Source: Rhodococcus sp. Leaf278 (GTDB lineage Bacteria; Actinomycetota; Actinomycetes; Mycobacteriales; Mycobacteriaceae). Taken from it: DNA of 64,000 nucleotides. The position numbers and the translations under genes were made by a program. The stretch is from the NCBI RefSeq assembly GCF_001426085.1, contig NZ_LMRR01000034.1:224310-288309 (forward strand). Reading direction: 5' to 3'. Shown piece after piece: positions 30,407 to 39,959 of the stretch; positions within the stretch are counted from its first letter, which is position 1; the number at the start of each line of letters is the position of its first letter. The notes beneath the pieces were generated by a model that had not been told where the DNA came from, did not search any database, and saw only the letters and a list, made by a program, of their open reading frames with translations.

Positions 30407-30414
30407 CGACAGTT

Positions 30415-31407
30415 GTGGCCACCACCAAAGTCGAACGCCTGATGAATCTTGTCATCTGCTTGCTGTCGACACGTCAATTCCTCACCGCGGAGTGGATCCG
30501 TGACAGCGTGGCCGGATACGACGACTCGTCCAGCCACGAAGCCTTCAGTCGAATGTTCGAGCGGGACAAGAACGAACTCCGTGACCTCGGCGTTCCGCTG
30601 GAAACCGGAGCCGCAACCAGGTTCGGCGGAGTCGAGGGCTACCGCATCAATCGCGACGCCTACGAGCTGCCCGACATCGACCTCACCAGCGAGGAATCGG
30701 CCGCCGTCGCTGTCGCCGTCAAGCTCTGGGAGTCGCCCGAGCTCACGTCGGCGGCGCAGAGCGCATTGCTCAAGCTTCGTGCCGCCGGTATCCAGGTCGA
30801 CCAGAACGAGTCCGCGGCGGCGGTGACCGCGGTGCCCGCGCGGACTCGGGGTTCCGAACCTGCTCTCGGTGCGTTGCTGGCCGCCATCGACGAAGGTAAG
30901 TCGGTGAGGTTCGAGCACCGACCGTCGTTGACGGATCCGTTCACGACCAGGACTGTCCAGCCGTGGGGTGTCGTGACGTTCCGTGGACGTTGGTACCTGG
31001 TGGGGCACGACGTCGACCGCGACGACACCCGCACTTTTCGTCTCTCTCGCATCGGTGACGAGGTCAAGTCGTTCGGATCGCCGCAGAGTGTCCGCAAACC
31101 CGACGGTATCGACCTGCAGGACATCGTCCGTCGCGTAGCAGGAACGTCCTCGGTGTCGGGCACGGCACGGGTCTGGTTGCACGATGGAAAGGCATTGGAG
31201 CTGCGTCGAATGGGAACGATCGTGGGTGCGATGAATCTGGGCACCAGGAGCGGCACGGTCGTCGAGGTTCCCGTGCGGTCCTGGGATTGGATCTCGCGGT
31301 TGATCGCGGGCCACGGCGCCGATGCGGTGGTGCTCGAACCGGCGGAATTGCGGGCCGATGTCATCTCGACTCTTCGGACCGCAGCCGCCACGGAGAACGA
31401 ACGATGA
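30415..31407 (+). CDS. pafB: WYL-domain transcription activator subunit PafB
   Basis: A 330-residue regulator with an N-terminal winged helix (ATTKVERLMNLVICLLSTR), a central WYL domain (RFEHRPSLTD ... FRGRWYLVGHD, with the RWYL signature) and a C-terminal WCX extension. With PafC it activates DNA-damage genes in mycobacteria independently of LexA/RecA. The GTG at 30415 aligns with the family N-terminus; frames from 30361 include promoter sequence. Its stop overlaps the pafC start. Confidence 0.94.
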   Translation: MATTKVERLMNLVICLLSTRQFLTAEWIRDSVAGYDDSSSHEAFSRMFERDKNELRDLGVPLETGAATRFGGVEGYRINRDAYELPDIDLTSEESAAVAVAVKLWESPELTSAAQSALLKLRAAGIQVDQNESAAAVTAVPARTRGSEPALGALLAAIDEGKSVRFEHRPSLTDPFTTRTVQPWGVVTFRGRWYLVGHDVDRDDTRTFRLSRIGDEVKSFGSPQSVRKPDGIDLQDIVRRVAGTSSVSGTARVWLHDGKALELRRMGTIVGAMNLGTRSGTVVEVPVRSWDWISRLIAGHGADAVVLEPAELRADVISTLRTAAATENER

Positions 31408-32399
31408 GCGCGCGCCTGTCGGTCCGGTTGGCCAGGCTCCTCAACATGGTGCCGTTCTTCATGGCCAATCCTGGGTTGAGCGCCGAGGAGGCTGCGCGCG
31501 AACTGGGTGTGTCGACGGCAACGCTGATGGCCGATCTCAACCAACTCTGGATGTGCGGGCTACCCGGCTACGGCCCGGGCGACCTCATCGATCTGTCGTT
31601 CTCCGAGGAGAGCATCGACGTCACGTTCTCTGCGGGCATCGACCGTCCGCTGCGCCTGACGTCGACCGAGGCCACAGCCCTGCTGGTTGCGCTCCGATCG
31701 CTGACGTCGATGCCAGGAATGGTCGATCCGTCCGCCGCGCAACGGGCTATCGCGAAGATCGAAACCGCGGCGGGTTCGGCGGCGGCCAACGTGCCGCTCT
31801 CGTCCGATCACGACAGTGTCGGCACCGAGGAAGGCGCGGTCTCGAGCACCGTCCGGGCCGCTTTGCGACACCGGCATGCTCTCGACCTGACGTATTACTC
31901 CGCGTCGCGGGACGTCGTCACCGAACGAACCGTCGACCCGATCCGGACGGTCGTCGTCGATGACAACAGTTATCTGCAGGCATGGTGCAGACGAGCCGAG
32001 GGCGTTCGGCTCTTCCGGTTCGACCGCATCGACTCGGCAGTCGAGCGGGACGAGCCTGCCGCGCCCCCGGAGTCGGTTCAGGACGAGGACGCCTTCGAGA
32101 TCTTCAACGACGATCCCTCGTTGTCGCAGGCGCGACTGAAGGTATCGCCCGCGTATACCTGGATTCTGGACTACTACCCGATGACCCAGGTCGCAGCGGA
32201 ATCCGACGGTTCGATCGAGGTCACCATGCGGTTCGCGACCTTGCAGTGGATGACCCGTCTGACGCTCGGATTCGGCGGCGGCGTCACGGTACTTTCACCT
32301 GAATCCTTGGTGAACTCCGTCCGCGAACGCGCACGTTCTGCGCTGGACGTGTATTCCGAGCTGGACTCGACCAGCGCAGACAGCACCCCTACAACATGA
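31404..32399 (+). CDS. pafC: WYL-domain transcription activator subunit PafC
   Basis: A 331-residue partner of PafB with the same plan: helix-turn-helix (MSARLSVRLARLLNMVPFF, AARELGVSTATLMADL), a WYL domain around YYSASRDVVTERTVDPIRTV and NSYLQAWCRRAEGVRLFRFD, and a C-terminal WCX region. Separate pafB and pafC genes overlapping by ATGA point to a heterodimer, as in mycobacteria; some actinobacteria have them fused. Confidence 0.93.
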   Translation: MSARLSVRLARLLNMVPFFMANPGLSAEEAARELGVSTATLMADLNQLWMCGLPGYGPGDLIDLSFSEESIDVTFSAGIDRPLRLTSTEATALLVALRSLTSMPGMVDPSAAQRAIAKIETAAGSAAANVPLSSDHDSVGTEEGAVSSTVRAALRHRHALDLTYYSASRDVVTERTVDPIRTVVVDDNSYLQAWCRRAEGVRLFRFDRIDSAVERDEPAAPPESVQDEDAFEIFNDDPSLSQARLKVSPAYTWILDYYPMTQVAAESDGSIEVTMRFATLQWMTRLTLGFGGGVTVLSPESLVNSVRERARSALDVYSELDSTSADSTPTT

Positions 32400-32484
32400 A
32401 CACAGGGCAAACCAGCGCTCGCCGGTGCTGAACGAGTCACCCGTAGTCGGGTACGCTCGATTCATCTGATCTCAGGAGGTTCAC

Positions 32485-32751
32485 ATGGGATTCACCAGTC
32501 CCTGGCACTGGGCGATCGTCGCGGTGGTCGTCATCATTCTGTTCGGTTCCAAGAAGCTGCCCGACGCTGCTCGTGGACTCGGTCGCTCGTTGCGCATCTT
32601 CAAGAGCGAGGTGAAGGAGATGCAGAACGACGGTAAATCCGACACCGACACCACCACGGCACAGCAGCCGACCGCTCCTGCACAACTGCCTCCGCCTGCG
32701 CCCGTTGCCCCGACGAACGTCGACGCACAGCACGACGCGAAGTCTGCCTGA
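32485..32751 (+). CDS. tatA: Sec-independent protein translocase subunit TatA
   Basis: An 88-residue Tat pore subunit. It has one N-terminal membrane helix ([13 protein letters not shown]), the hinge [14 protein letters not shown], an amphipathic helix ([11 protein letters not shown]) and a Pro/Ala-rich tail. It has a strong AGGAGG ribosome-binding site 5 bases before the ATG and a candidate -10 TACGCT at 32452-32457. A tatB gene is not adjacent; in actinobacteria it is usually elsewhere. Confidence 0.95.
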   Translation: MGFTSPWHWAIVAVVVIILFGSKKLPDAARGLGRSLRIFKSEVKEMQNDGKSDTDTTTAQQPTAPAQLPPPAPVAPTNVDAQHDAKSA

Positions 32752-32769
32752 GCGCAGACCGCTCAGCAC

Positions 32770-32798
32770 ACCTTCGGTGCCACGTGGGCACCGAAGGT
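32770..32798 (+). terminator. Strong hairpin between tatA and tatC
   Basis: A 12-bp perfect stem (ACCTTCGGTGCC, 32770-32781, with GGCACCGAAGGT, 32787-32798) with a 5-base loop, 18 bases after tatA. No U-run follows. It may attenuate read-through or stabilise the tatA mRNA 3' end, allowing more TatA than TatC. Confidence 0.6.
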
Positions 32799-32861
32799 TC
32801 ACTGCTGTCGGTGACGGCCCGGTGCCGTCGGCCGACCGAAGAAGGCTGACCGAACAACACC

Positions 32862-33833
32862 ATGCGCATTCCGTTCGATCCAAGGCGTAGCAAACGCCGA
32901 GTCAATCCCGACGGCACGATGTCGTTGGTCGATCATCTGTACGAGCTGCGGACCCGGCTCCTGTGGTCGCTCGTCGCTGTCGCCGTCACCACGTCGTTCG
33001 GGTTCTTCTGGTATTCGCACACGATCCTCGGCGTCGAGAGTCTCGGTGACCTCCTGCGAGGTCCGTACTGCACACTCGATCCGAACCTTCGCGCGAACTT
33101 GAGCAAAGACGACCAATGTCGCCTGCTCGCGACCGGACCGTTCGATCAATTCCTGCTTCGATTCAAAGTCGCGTTCACCGCCGGGGTCGTGCTTGCCTGC
33201 CCCATCTGGCTCTATCAGATCTGGGCGTTCATCACGCCCGGCCTGTATGCCAACGAGCGGCGGTACGCCGTCTCCTTCGTCACCGGAGCGGCTGCTCTCT
33301 TCGTCACGGGCGCCATCTTGGCGTACTTCGTGGTGGCCAAGGGCCTGCACTTCTTGCTGTCGATCGGCGACAACGTACAGATCACCGCGTTGAGTGGCGA
33401 TCAGTACTTCGGATTCTTGATCAACCTCCTCATCATCTTCGGTGTCAGCTTCGAGATCCCGCTGCTCGTGGTTGCTCTGAATTTCGTCGGCGTGCTGACC
33501 TACGAGCGACTCAAGGCGTGGCGTCGCGGTCTGATCTTCGGTCTTTTCGTTTTCGCCGCCATTGCGACACCGGGGCAGGACCCGTTCTCGATGTTGGCGT
33601 TGGCGTTGGCGTTGACGGTCCTCTTCGAAATGGCAGTGCAGATTGCGCGAATTCACGACAAGCGTAAGTTGCGCAAGAGAAGAGACGAATGGGGTGATGT
33701 GTCAGATGACGAAGCAACACGTATCGAAGGCGCAAGTACGATCGAGTCCCCACACGCTGTCGCTCCGACACCGCCCCCCAGCGGATTCGGTGCAGCAGCC
33801 CGTACCGAGTCACAGTACGAGGACACCATCTGA
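32862..33833 (+). CDS. tatC: Sec-independent protein translocase subunit TatC
   Basis: A 323-residue polytopic membrane protein with about six hydrophobic helices. TatC signatures are [17 protein letters not shown] near the N-terminus, [23 protein letters not shown], and [17 protein letters not shown] near the last helices. It binds twin-arginine signal peptides. A basic and acidic cytoplasmic tail (about residues 265-323) extends beyond the core. The ATG at 32862 is 110 bases after tatA. Confidence 0.95.
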   Translation: MRIPFDPRRSKRRVNPDGTMSLVDHLYELRTRLLWSLVAVAVTTSFGFFWYSHTILGVESLGDLLRGPYCTLDPNLRANLSKDDQCRLLATGPFDQFLLRFKVAFTAGVVLACPIWLYQIWAFITPGLYANERRYAVSFVTGAAALFVTGAILAYFVVAKGLHFLLSIGDNVQITALSGDQYFGFLINLLIIFGVSFEIPLLVVALNFVGVLTYERLKAWRRGLIFGLFVFAAIATPGQDPFSMLALALALTVLFEMAVQIARIHDKRKLRKRRDEWGDVSDDEATRIEGASTIESPHAVAPTPPPSGFGAAARTESQYEDTI

Positions 33834-33860
33834 CGTCCGCCGATGCGTCGGGACCGACGC

Positions 33861-36635
33861 ATGACGGAGACCACGGCCGACGTCCAGCCGAGCACGACAC
33901 CCACCGAGCTGCAACGTTTCTCGGCCGAACTCGGCTTCCCGCTCGACAGGTTTCAGGTCGATGCGTGTACCGCGTTGGAGAACGGCCACGGCGTTCTGGT
34001 CTGTGCCCCTACCGGTGCAGGAAAGACGGTGATCGGTGAGTTCGCCGTTCACCTGGCCCTCGCAGCCGGGCGAAAGTGCTTCTACACCACTCCGATCAAG
34101 GCGCTCAGCAATCAGAAGTTCGCTGAGCTGACCGCACGGTACGGCCGCGACACAGTGGGCCTGCTCACCGGTGACTCTTCGATCAACCCCGATGCCCCCA
34201 TCGTCATCATGACGACGGAGGTTCTGCGAAACATGCTCTATGCATCGTCGGACGCGCTGCGAGGACTGTCACACGTCGTGATGGACGAGGTGCATTATCT
34301 GGCCGATCGCTTCCGGGGGGCGGTGTGGGAAGAGGTCATCCTGCACCTGTCCGACGACGTGCGCCTGGTGAGTCTGTCGGCCACGGTCAGCAACGCCGAG
34401 GAGTTCGGCGCGTGGATGAGCACGGTGCGCGGTGACACCACGGTCGTAGTGGACGAGAACCGACCGGTACCGCTCTCCCAGCACATCATGGTGGGGCGCC
34501 GGTTGTTCGACTTGTTCGACACCAGAGCGCAGTCACCCGACGGTAGCCAGAAGGTAGTGGTCGACCGCGAGCTCGTCCGGCACGTCAAACAGCGCCAATC
34601 TCTCGACTCGATGGACCGCTGGCACTCACCGCACAGCCGAGGCCGCGGCGGTCGAGGTGGCGGAGGAGGCCGCGGTGGCGGTCAGGGCAGCGGGGCCAAC
34701 AACCGGCCGCTGGCCCGGCCGGATGTGATCGCCAAACTCGACGAAGAGGGTTTGCTCCCCGCGATCACGTTCATCTTCAGCCGCGCCGGGTGCGACGGTG
34801 CGCTCACCCAATGCATGCGCTCGCGTCTGGTGTTGACCACGCCCGAGCAGGCCGAAGAAATTCGGTACATCGTCGAGAAGCACACCTCGGAACTACCGCG
34901 TGAGGACCTCGAGGTTCTGGGCTTCTGGGAATGGCGCGATGCACTCGAGCGTGGCTTCGCCGCCCATCACGCCGGTATGTTGCCCGTCTTTCGGCACACC
35001 GTGGAGGAACTGTTCGTCAAGGGCCTGGTCAGAGCCGTGTTCGCCACCGAGACACTGGCGCTCGGTATCAATATGCCGGCCCGAACGGTAGTACTGGAAA
35101 AGCTGGTCAAGTTCAATGGTGAAACCCATGCGGAGCTGACCCCGGGGGAGTACACACAGCTGACCGGTCGCGCCGGACGACGTGGCATCGATGTCGAAGG
35201 CCATGCCGTCGTGCTGTGGCAGCCGGGCACCGAACCGACCGAGGTAGCGGGGCTCGCGTCGACCCGTACATTCCCGCTACGCAGCTCGTTCGCGCCGGCA
35301 TACAACATGTCCATCAACCTGATCGAGCAATTCGGTGCCGCGGATTCGCGTCTGTTGCTCGAGCGATCCTTCGCCCAGTTCCAGGCCGACCGCTCGGTGG
35401 TCGGCATGGTCCGGGGCATCGAGAAGAACATGCAGACGCTGGACGCGCTCGGTGCACGCCTGGGCGGACCCGACGGCGAATACTTCGAGTATGCGCGGCT
35501 GCGAGAACGCCTCAAAGACCGCGAGAAGACTCTCGAACGCCAGAGCCGCTTGGATCGACGAGACAACGCGGTCGATTCGCTGCGTGCCCTACGTCGCGGC
35601 GATGTGATCTCGGTGCCGACCGGTCGCCGCAGCGGCCTTGCCGTCGTCTTGGAGCCGGACGACGACCGGGCCGATCCGCGTCCGCTGGTGCTGACCGAGG
35701 ACAAGTGGGCGGGCCGACTCTCCGCAGCCGACTTCCCCTCGCCGGCAACGTCACTCGGAACGATGCGGCTACCTCGATTCGTCGACCATCGCACGGCGAA
35801 GACTCGCCGTGATCTCGCGGCGGCGTTGGTCACGCGTGGTATTTCGCAACCGTCGGACCGTATCCGACGGAAGTCGACAGCAGCGGACGACAAGGAACTC
35901 GCCACCCTCCGTCGAGCCATTCGATCGCACCCGGTGCACGCCCGACCCGATCGTGACGAACTCGGCCGTACCGGCGAGCGCTACAACCGGTTGGCGCGAG
36001 AGACCGAAACGATGCGTCAGAAGGTGTCGGCCACGACGAACTCCCTGGCTCGCACCTTCGACCGGATCCTGGCGCTGCTCGCCGACCGCGGGTACGTCAC
36101 ACCGGGCAAGGATCCCAAGGTGACCGACGACGGTGCCAGGTTGAGCCGAATCTATTCCGAGTCCGACCTGCTCGTGGCGGAATGCCTCCGCGGCGGCCTG
36201 TGGCAGGGTCTGTCGCCTGCCGAGTTGGCAGCGGTGGTCTCGGCAGTCGTCTACGAATCGAGGTCGGAGGGAGACATAACTCCGCACGGTCCGACGGGTC
36301 CGATTCGACACGCACTCACCGAGACGGTCCGGGTGTGGCACGAGCTCCGTTCGGACGAAGTTCGGCACAAGCTGCCGCCGACCAGAGAACCCGACATGGG
36401 TTTCGTGAAGGCCATCTACAAGTGGGCGTCCGATCACTCGTTGGTCGATGCCCTCGTCACGGCCGGGGACAACGGCAAAGCACTCTCGGGTGGAGACTTC
36501 GTGCGGTGGTGCCGACAGGTGATCGATCTTCTCGATCAAGTTCGGCTCGCGGCCCCGGAGCCGGAGCTGTCGAGGACGGCGGCGCGCGCTGTCGCAGCCT
36601 TGCGCCGCGGAGTGGTCGCCGTCGATGCCGCATAA
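33861..36635 (+). CDS. helY: Ski2-like DEAD/DEAH-box RNA/DNA helicase HelY
   Basis: A 924-residue superfamily 2 helicase of the Ski2/Mtr4-like HelY group. Visible motifs are Walker A APTGAGKT, motif Ia TTPIKALSNQK, motif II DEVH (VVMDEVHYLADR), motif III SLSATVSN, and motif VI QLTGRAGRRG, then the C-terminal DSHCT-like domain (YESRSEGDITP onward). Between RecA domains 1 and 2, around bases 34635-34710, is a Gly/Arg-rich insert (SRGRGGRGGGGGRGGG), longer than in M. tuberculosis as I recall. It probably works in RNA processing. An ATG at 33843 would add six residues. Confidence 0.93.
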   Translation: MTETTADVQPSTTPTELQRFSAELGFPLDRFQVDACTALENGHGVLVCAPTGAGKTVIGEFAVHLALAAGRKCFYTTPIKALSNQKFAELTARYGRDTVGLLTGDSSINPDAPIVIMTTEVLRNMLYASSDALRGLSHVVMDEVHYLADRFRGAVWEEVILHLSDDVRLVSLSATVSNAEEFGAWMSTVRGDTTVVVDENRPVPLSQHIMVGRRLFDLFDTRAQSPDGSQKVVVDRELVRHVKQRQSLDSMDRWHSPHSRGRGGRGGGGGRGGGQGSGANNRPLARPDVIAKLDEEGLLPAITFIFSRAGCDGALTQCMRSRLVLTTPEQAEEIRYIVEKHTSELPREDLEVLGFWEWRDALERGFAAHHAGMLPVFRHTVEELFVKGLVRAVFATETLALGINMPARTVVLEKLVKFNGETHAELTPGEYTQLTGRAGRRGIDVEGHAVVLWQPGTEPTEVAGLASTRTFPLRSSFAPAYNMSINLIEQFGAADSRLLLERSFAQFQADRSVVGMVRGIEKNMQTLDALGARLGGPDGEYFEYARLRERLKDREKTLERQSRLDRRDNAVDSLRALRRGDVISVPTGRRSGLAVVLEPDDDRADPRPLVLTEDKWAGRLSAADFPSPATSLGTMRLPRFVDHRTAKTRRDLAAALVTRGISQPSDRIRRKSTAADDKELATLRRAIRSHPVHARPDRDELGRTGERYNRLARETETMRQKVSATTNSLARTFDRILALLADRGYVTPGKDPKVTDDGARLSRIYSESDLLVAECLRGGLWQGLSPAELAAVVSAVVYESRSEGDITPHGPTGPIRHALTETVRVWHELRSDEVRHKLPPTREPDMGFVKAIYKWASDHSLVDALVTAGDNGKALSGGDFVRWCRQVIDLLDQVRLAAPEPELSRTAARAVAALRRGVVAVDAA

Positions 36636-36734
36636 GAAGGAACAGCCGAATCGGACTGCCGGGTCGGTACGGCGGAGACTCACGCAGGCGAGCTACTGTA
36701 CCCCCGACGAATCCAAAATTTCAGTGGAGGCGAG

Positions 36735-37793
36735 ATGAGCGGCCCATACGGTCCGACCGACCCCGACAACAGTTGGTCGCGTACACCCGACCAGCAGGAC
36801 GGCTCCGCCGAAGACACACCGGAGACACGCGCCGACACTCCCGCATCTCCTGGTCATTCCGCGGGCTCCACTCCCGCATCTCCTGGTCATTCCGCGGGCT
36901 CCACTCCCGGATCTTCACCGGACTCGCAAAGCTCGGCACCGTCGGCATGGGGCCAGTACGGGCAGCCGCCCGCAGCGTCGACCACGCCGTACGGAGAGTC
37001 AGCGCCGGGCGCATACGGGCAGAATCCACAGCAGCCCGGCGGTCAGTACCCACAGGGCCAATACCCACCGACCGGGTATCCACAGGGCCAGTACCCGCAG
37101 GCCGGCTACCCCCAAGGGCAATACCCGCAGGGTCAGTACCCGCAGGGGCAGTACCCTCAGGGCGCGTATCCCCAGGGCCAATACCCCCAAGGCCAGAGTC
37201 CGCAAGGCCAGAATCCACAGGCACCGGCCGGTCAGAACCCCACCGATCAGTACCCGGCCGGCCAGCAGTACGGAGCGCCCTATCCCGGGGCGGGCGCACC
37301 GCCGTCCGGTGACGCGGGCTATCAAAACCCTTACGCCCCACAGCAATTCGGCGGCGGTCAGTACGGTCCCGGTCAGTACGGTGCCACTGCGTACGGACAA
37401 CAGCCGCAGCAACCATGGAACCCGAACCAGCAGTACCCCAATCAGCAGGTGCCCGGTCAACCGGGCGCGCGGCCGGCCGGATCGCAGTCGAAGAAGCCCC
37501 TGATCATCGTCGGTGTCGTCATCGCGGTCGTTGCGGTGCTCGCGCTGGTGTTGTTCTTCGCATTCGGCCGCTCGACCACCCTCGATACTGCGGCCGCCCA
37601 AGAGGGAGTCCGTAAGGTCGTCACGGAGTCCTACGGAGCGTCCGACGTCTCGGGGGTGTCCTGTCCCCAGGACATCGAGGTGAAGGCCGGCACCAGTGTG
37701 GATTGCACCCTGACGGTCGACGGAGCGTTCAAGAAGGTGACGTTGACCTTCCTGGACGACGACGCCAATTACGAGGTCTCGCTACCGAAGTAG
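36735..37793 (+). CDS. Pro/Gln-rich membrane protein with C-terminal DUF4333 domain
   Basis: A 352-residue protein, equivalent in position to Rv2091c. Residues 1-250 are low-complexity: two tandem copies of an 11-residue TPASPGHSAGS unit, then many GQYPQ-type repeats. A single membrane helix follows (PLIIVGVVIAVVAVLALVLFFAF, about 255-277) and then an outward DUF4333 domain with two Cys (SGVSCPQDI; GTSVDCTL) likely to form a disulfide. The topology is N-terminus inside, domain outside; function is unknown. The ATG at 36735 has GGAGG 4 bases upstream and TACTGT at 36694-36699 as a possible -10. Confidence 0.88.
   Translation: MSGPYGPTDPDNSWSRTPDQQDGSAEDTPETRADTPASPGHSAGSTPASPGHSAGSTPGSSPDSQSSAPSAWGQYGQPPAASTTPYGESAPGAYGQNPQQPGGQYPQGQYPPTGYPQGQYPQAGYPQGQYPQGQYPQGQYPQGAYPQGQYPQGQSPQGQNPQAPAGQNPTDQYPAGQQYGAPYPGAGAPPSGDAGYQNPYAPQQFGGGQYGPGQYGATAYGQQPQQPWNPNQQYPNQQVPGQPGARPAGSQSKKPLIIVGVVIAVVAVLALVLFFAFGRSTTLDTAAAQEGVRKVVTESYGASDVSGVSCPQDIEVKAGTSVDCTLTVDGAFKKVTLTFLDDDANYEVSLPK
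36837..36902 (+). repeat. Two tandem copies of a 33-bp unit
   Basis: The unit ACTCCCGCATCTCCTGGTCA... (33 bp) occurs at 36837-36869 and 36870-36902 with no difference, followed by a partial third copy (ACTCCCGG). It encodes TPASPGHSAGS twice in frame. Perfect identity points to recent slippage or to copy-number variation between strains. Confidence 0.9.
37040..37200 (+). repeat. Imperfect 15-bp repeat array encoding GQYPQ units
   Basis: A run of units close to CAGTACCCGCAGGGC encoding QYPQG/GQYPQ, with occasional TGYPQ or AYPQ variants. It is in frame within the DUF4333 gene and is a likely site of length variation. Confidence 0.8.
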
Positions 37794-37811
37794 TCACCTG
37801 AAATTGCTCGG

Positions 37812-38789
37812 TCAGGTCGGCGATGCCGTGGCCGCCATCGCAGCGACGAGGCGGGCCACGGCATTTTCCACTCCGAGGGTCCCGGCAAGGTCGTTCAGTG
37901 CGTCGACGTCGGCGGGCTCGGCCGGGATCTCGTCCGACTTCGACAGCACGACGTCGGCGTCGGTGACCACTCGGACGACAGGAAGGGCCGCGTCGAGGTA
38001 GTCGCTCGCGTTGGCCAGTTTCGCCCGGATCCCCTTGGCCATGTCCGACGACGGATCGAGTGCCGCGTCACGCAATGCTGCAACGGACTCGTACTGCAGC
38101 ATCAGGGTCGAGGCCGTCTTCTCTCCGATTCCCTTGACTCCCGGTAGGCCGTCCGAGGCGTCACCTCTGAGTAGAGCGAGCTCGGCGTACGCCGCGCCCG
38201 CGCGGTGCAGAGGGACTCCGTAGCGTTCGGAAACCAGTGCGGGGTCGAACATTTCGGCCTTGGCCAGCCCTCGACCCACGTACAGCACCCGAACCTCGTT
38301 CGGTTCGTCTGCCGCGACCTGCAACAGATCTCTGTCCCCGCTGACCACGACCACCGGGTCCTGTCGCTCCCGCGCAGCCAAGGTGCCCAGCACGTCGTCT
38401 GCCTCCAGCCCCTCCGCGCCTGCCGTCGCAATGCCCAGCGCGGCGAGAACGTCCATGATCATGTCCACCTGAGGAGTCAACGTTTCCGGAACCTCCTCGC
38501 TCTCGGCGACCTCGGGAGCAGCCTCTGCCACCCGGTGCGCCTTGTAGGACGGCACGAGGTCGACTCGGAACTGCGGCCGCCAGTCGAGATCGAGGCACAC
38601 GGCCAGCCGACTGGGTTCGGTGCGTGCGATCAGCGCCGAGATCATGTCGAGAAAGCCACGGACGGCGTTGACGGGTCTTCCGTCAGGCGCCGTAATCGAC
38701 TCGGGCAGTGCGTAGTAGGCCCTGAACCACAGGCTCGCGCCGTCGAGGAGCAGTAACGGCGACTTTCCGGGGGCGGTCATGGGGCTCAT
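37812..38789 (-). CDS. 5'-3' exonuclease (PolA N-terminal/FEN-like)
   Basis: A protein of about 325 residues, equivalent to Rv2090: a stand-alone 5' nuclease of the PolI-exonuclease/FEN family. Acidic metal ligands are visible in [30 protein letters not shown] and [11 protein letters not shown], and the helix-hairpin-helix DNA-binding motif in [12 protein letters not shown]. It probably helps remove RNA primers or flaps. The start is ambiguous: ATG codons at 38804, 38789 and 38780 are all in frame and none has a clear ribosome-binding site. It is convergent with the DUF4333 gene (18-base gap) and divergent from pepE. Confidence 0.9.
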   Translation of the reverse strand: MSPMTAPGKSPLLLLDGASLWFRAYYALPESITAPDGRPVNAVRGFLDMISALIARTEPSRLAVCLDLDWRPQFRVDLVPSYKAHRVAEAAPEVAESEEVPETLTPQVDMIMDVLAALGIATAGAEGLEADDVLGTLAARERQDPVVVVSGDRDLLQVAADEPNEVRVLYVGRGLAKAEMFDPALVSERYGVPLHRAGAAYAELALLRGDASDGLPGVKGIGEKTASTLMLQYESVAALRDAALDPSSDMAKGIRAKLANASDYLDAALPVVRVVTDADVVLSKSDEIPAEPADVDALNDLAGTLGVENAVARLVAAMAATASPT

Positions 38790-38804
38790 CTTGCCGTACG
38801 GCAT

Positions 38805-38810
38805 TAGCCT
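38805..38810 (+). promoter_or_regulatory. -10 element of pepE, predicted leaderless
   Basis: TAGCCT, 6 bases before the ATG at 38817. The intervening GGAGGT is too close to the start to act as a normal ribosome-binding site, so leaderless initiation is the better reading. Confidence 0.45.
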
Positions 38811-38816
38811 GGAGGT

Positions 38817-39959
38817 ATGAGTGTCGATACTTCGGTCAGTTCCTCACGTTTCTCCAGTGATGTCTACGCGTCGCGGCTCGAGCGAGCTGCGCGGCTGACA
38901 TCGGATGCGGGATTGGATGCGCTGCTGATCACCCCCGGTCCGGATCTGCAGTATCTGATCGGCTCGAAGGCCAGTTCGTTCGAGCGTCTCATCGCCCTGG
39001 TCGTTCCGGCCGACGGCAGTACTCCCAGTGTTGTCGTGCCGCGGCTCGAGCTGGCCGCGCTGGGCGATTCCGCGGCTGCGGATCTGTCGCTGCCACTCGT
39101 CGACTGGGTGGACGGCGTCGATCCGTACGCATTGGTGGCTGCGGCAATGTCTGCCGGAACGAAGACTGCCGTCGCCGACGCGATGCCCGCACTGCATTTC
39201 GTGCCACTGGCCGAGGTGTTGGGAACTGTGCCAGTGCTGGCCACGGATGTGCTCCGCGAACTTCGAATGGTGAAGGACGAGGCCGAGATCGACGCGCTGA
39301 GGCGAGCCGGACACGCAATCGATCGTGTGCACGCCCGCATGGGTGAATGGCTTCGTGTGGGCCGCAGCGAGGCTCAGATCGCCGCGAACATTGCTGCGGC
39401 CATCGTCGAAGAGGGGCACACAGCACCCGAATTCATCATCGTCGGGTCCGGCCCGCACGGCGCCGATCCGCACCACGAGGTGTCCGATCGCGTTGTGGAG
39501 GCAGGCGACATCGTCGTGATCGACATCGGCGGTCCGGTCGCACCGGGATACAACTCCGACTCGACCCGCACCTACAGTCTCGGCGTGCCGACGGCGGAGA
39601 TCGCCGAGCAGTACGCGGTACTCGAGCGCGCACAGCAGGCAGCTGTCGATGCGGTGGTGCCCGGAGTCACCGCGCAATCCATCGATGCGGCCGCCCGCGA
39701 CGTCCTGGTCGACGCCGGGTTGGGCGAGGCATTTCTGCACCGCACCGGCCACGGAATCGGCCTGTCCGTCCACGAGGAGCCGTACATCGTTGCCGGTAAC
39801 GACATCACCCTGACCGAGGGAATGGCGTTCAGCATCGAGCCGGGGATCTATTTCCGTGGACAGTGGGGTGCGCGTATCGAAGACATCGTCGTCGTCACCG
39901 CGGACGGGTGTGAATCGGTCAACCTTCGACCCCACGGTCTGGCCGTCCTCCCGGTGTGA
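38817..39959 (+). CDS. pepE: M24-family metallopeptidase (Xaa-Pro dipeptidase type)
   Basis: A 380-residue creatinase/aminopeptidase-P-fold peptidase, equivalent to Rv2089c. The N-terminal creatinase-like domain (1-150) precedes the pita-bread catalytic domain. Metal ligands are Asp in VVIDIGGPV and in [10 protein letters not shown], His in [14 protein letters not shown], and Glu in SIEPGIYF and ARIEDIVVV. It probably cleaves X-Pro dipeptides in the cytoplasm. The stop overlaps the next gene's GTG. Confidence 0.92.
   Translation: MSVDTSVSSSRFSSDVYASRLERAARLTSDAGLDALLITPGPDLQYLIGSKASSFERLIALVVPADGSTPSVVVPRLELAALGDSAAADLSLPLVDWVDGVDPYALVAAAMSAGTKTAVADAMPALHFVPLAEVLGTVPVLATDVLRELRMVKDEAEIDALRRAGHAIDRVHARMGEWLRVGRSEAQIAANIAAAIVEEGHTAPEFIIVGSGPHGADPHHEVSDRVVEAGDIVVIDIGGPVAPGYNSDSTRTYSLGVPTAEIAEQYAVLERAQQAAVDAVVPGVTAQSIDAAARDVLVDAGLGEAFLHRTGHGIGLSVHEEPYIVAGNDITLTEGMAFSIEPGIYFRGQWGARIEDIVVVTADGCESVNLRPHGLAVLPV

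Noticed and set aside
37040..37200. CRISPR-like array
   Set aside because: The regular repeats are contiguous 15-bp in-frame codon repeats without spacers, in a Gln/Pro-rich coding region.
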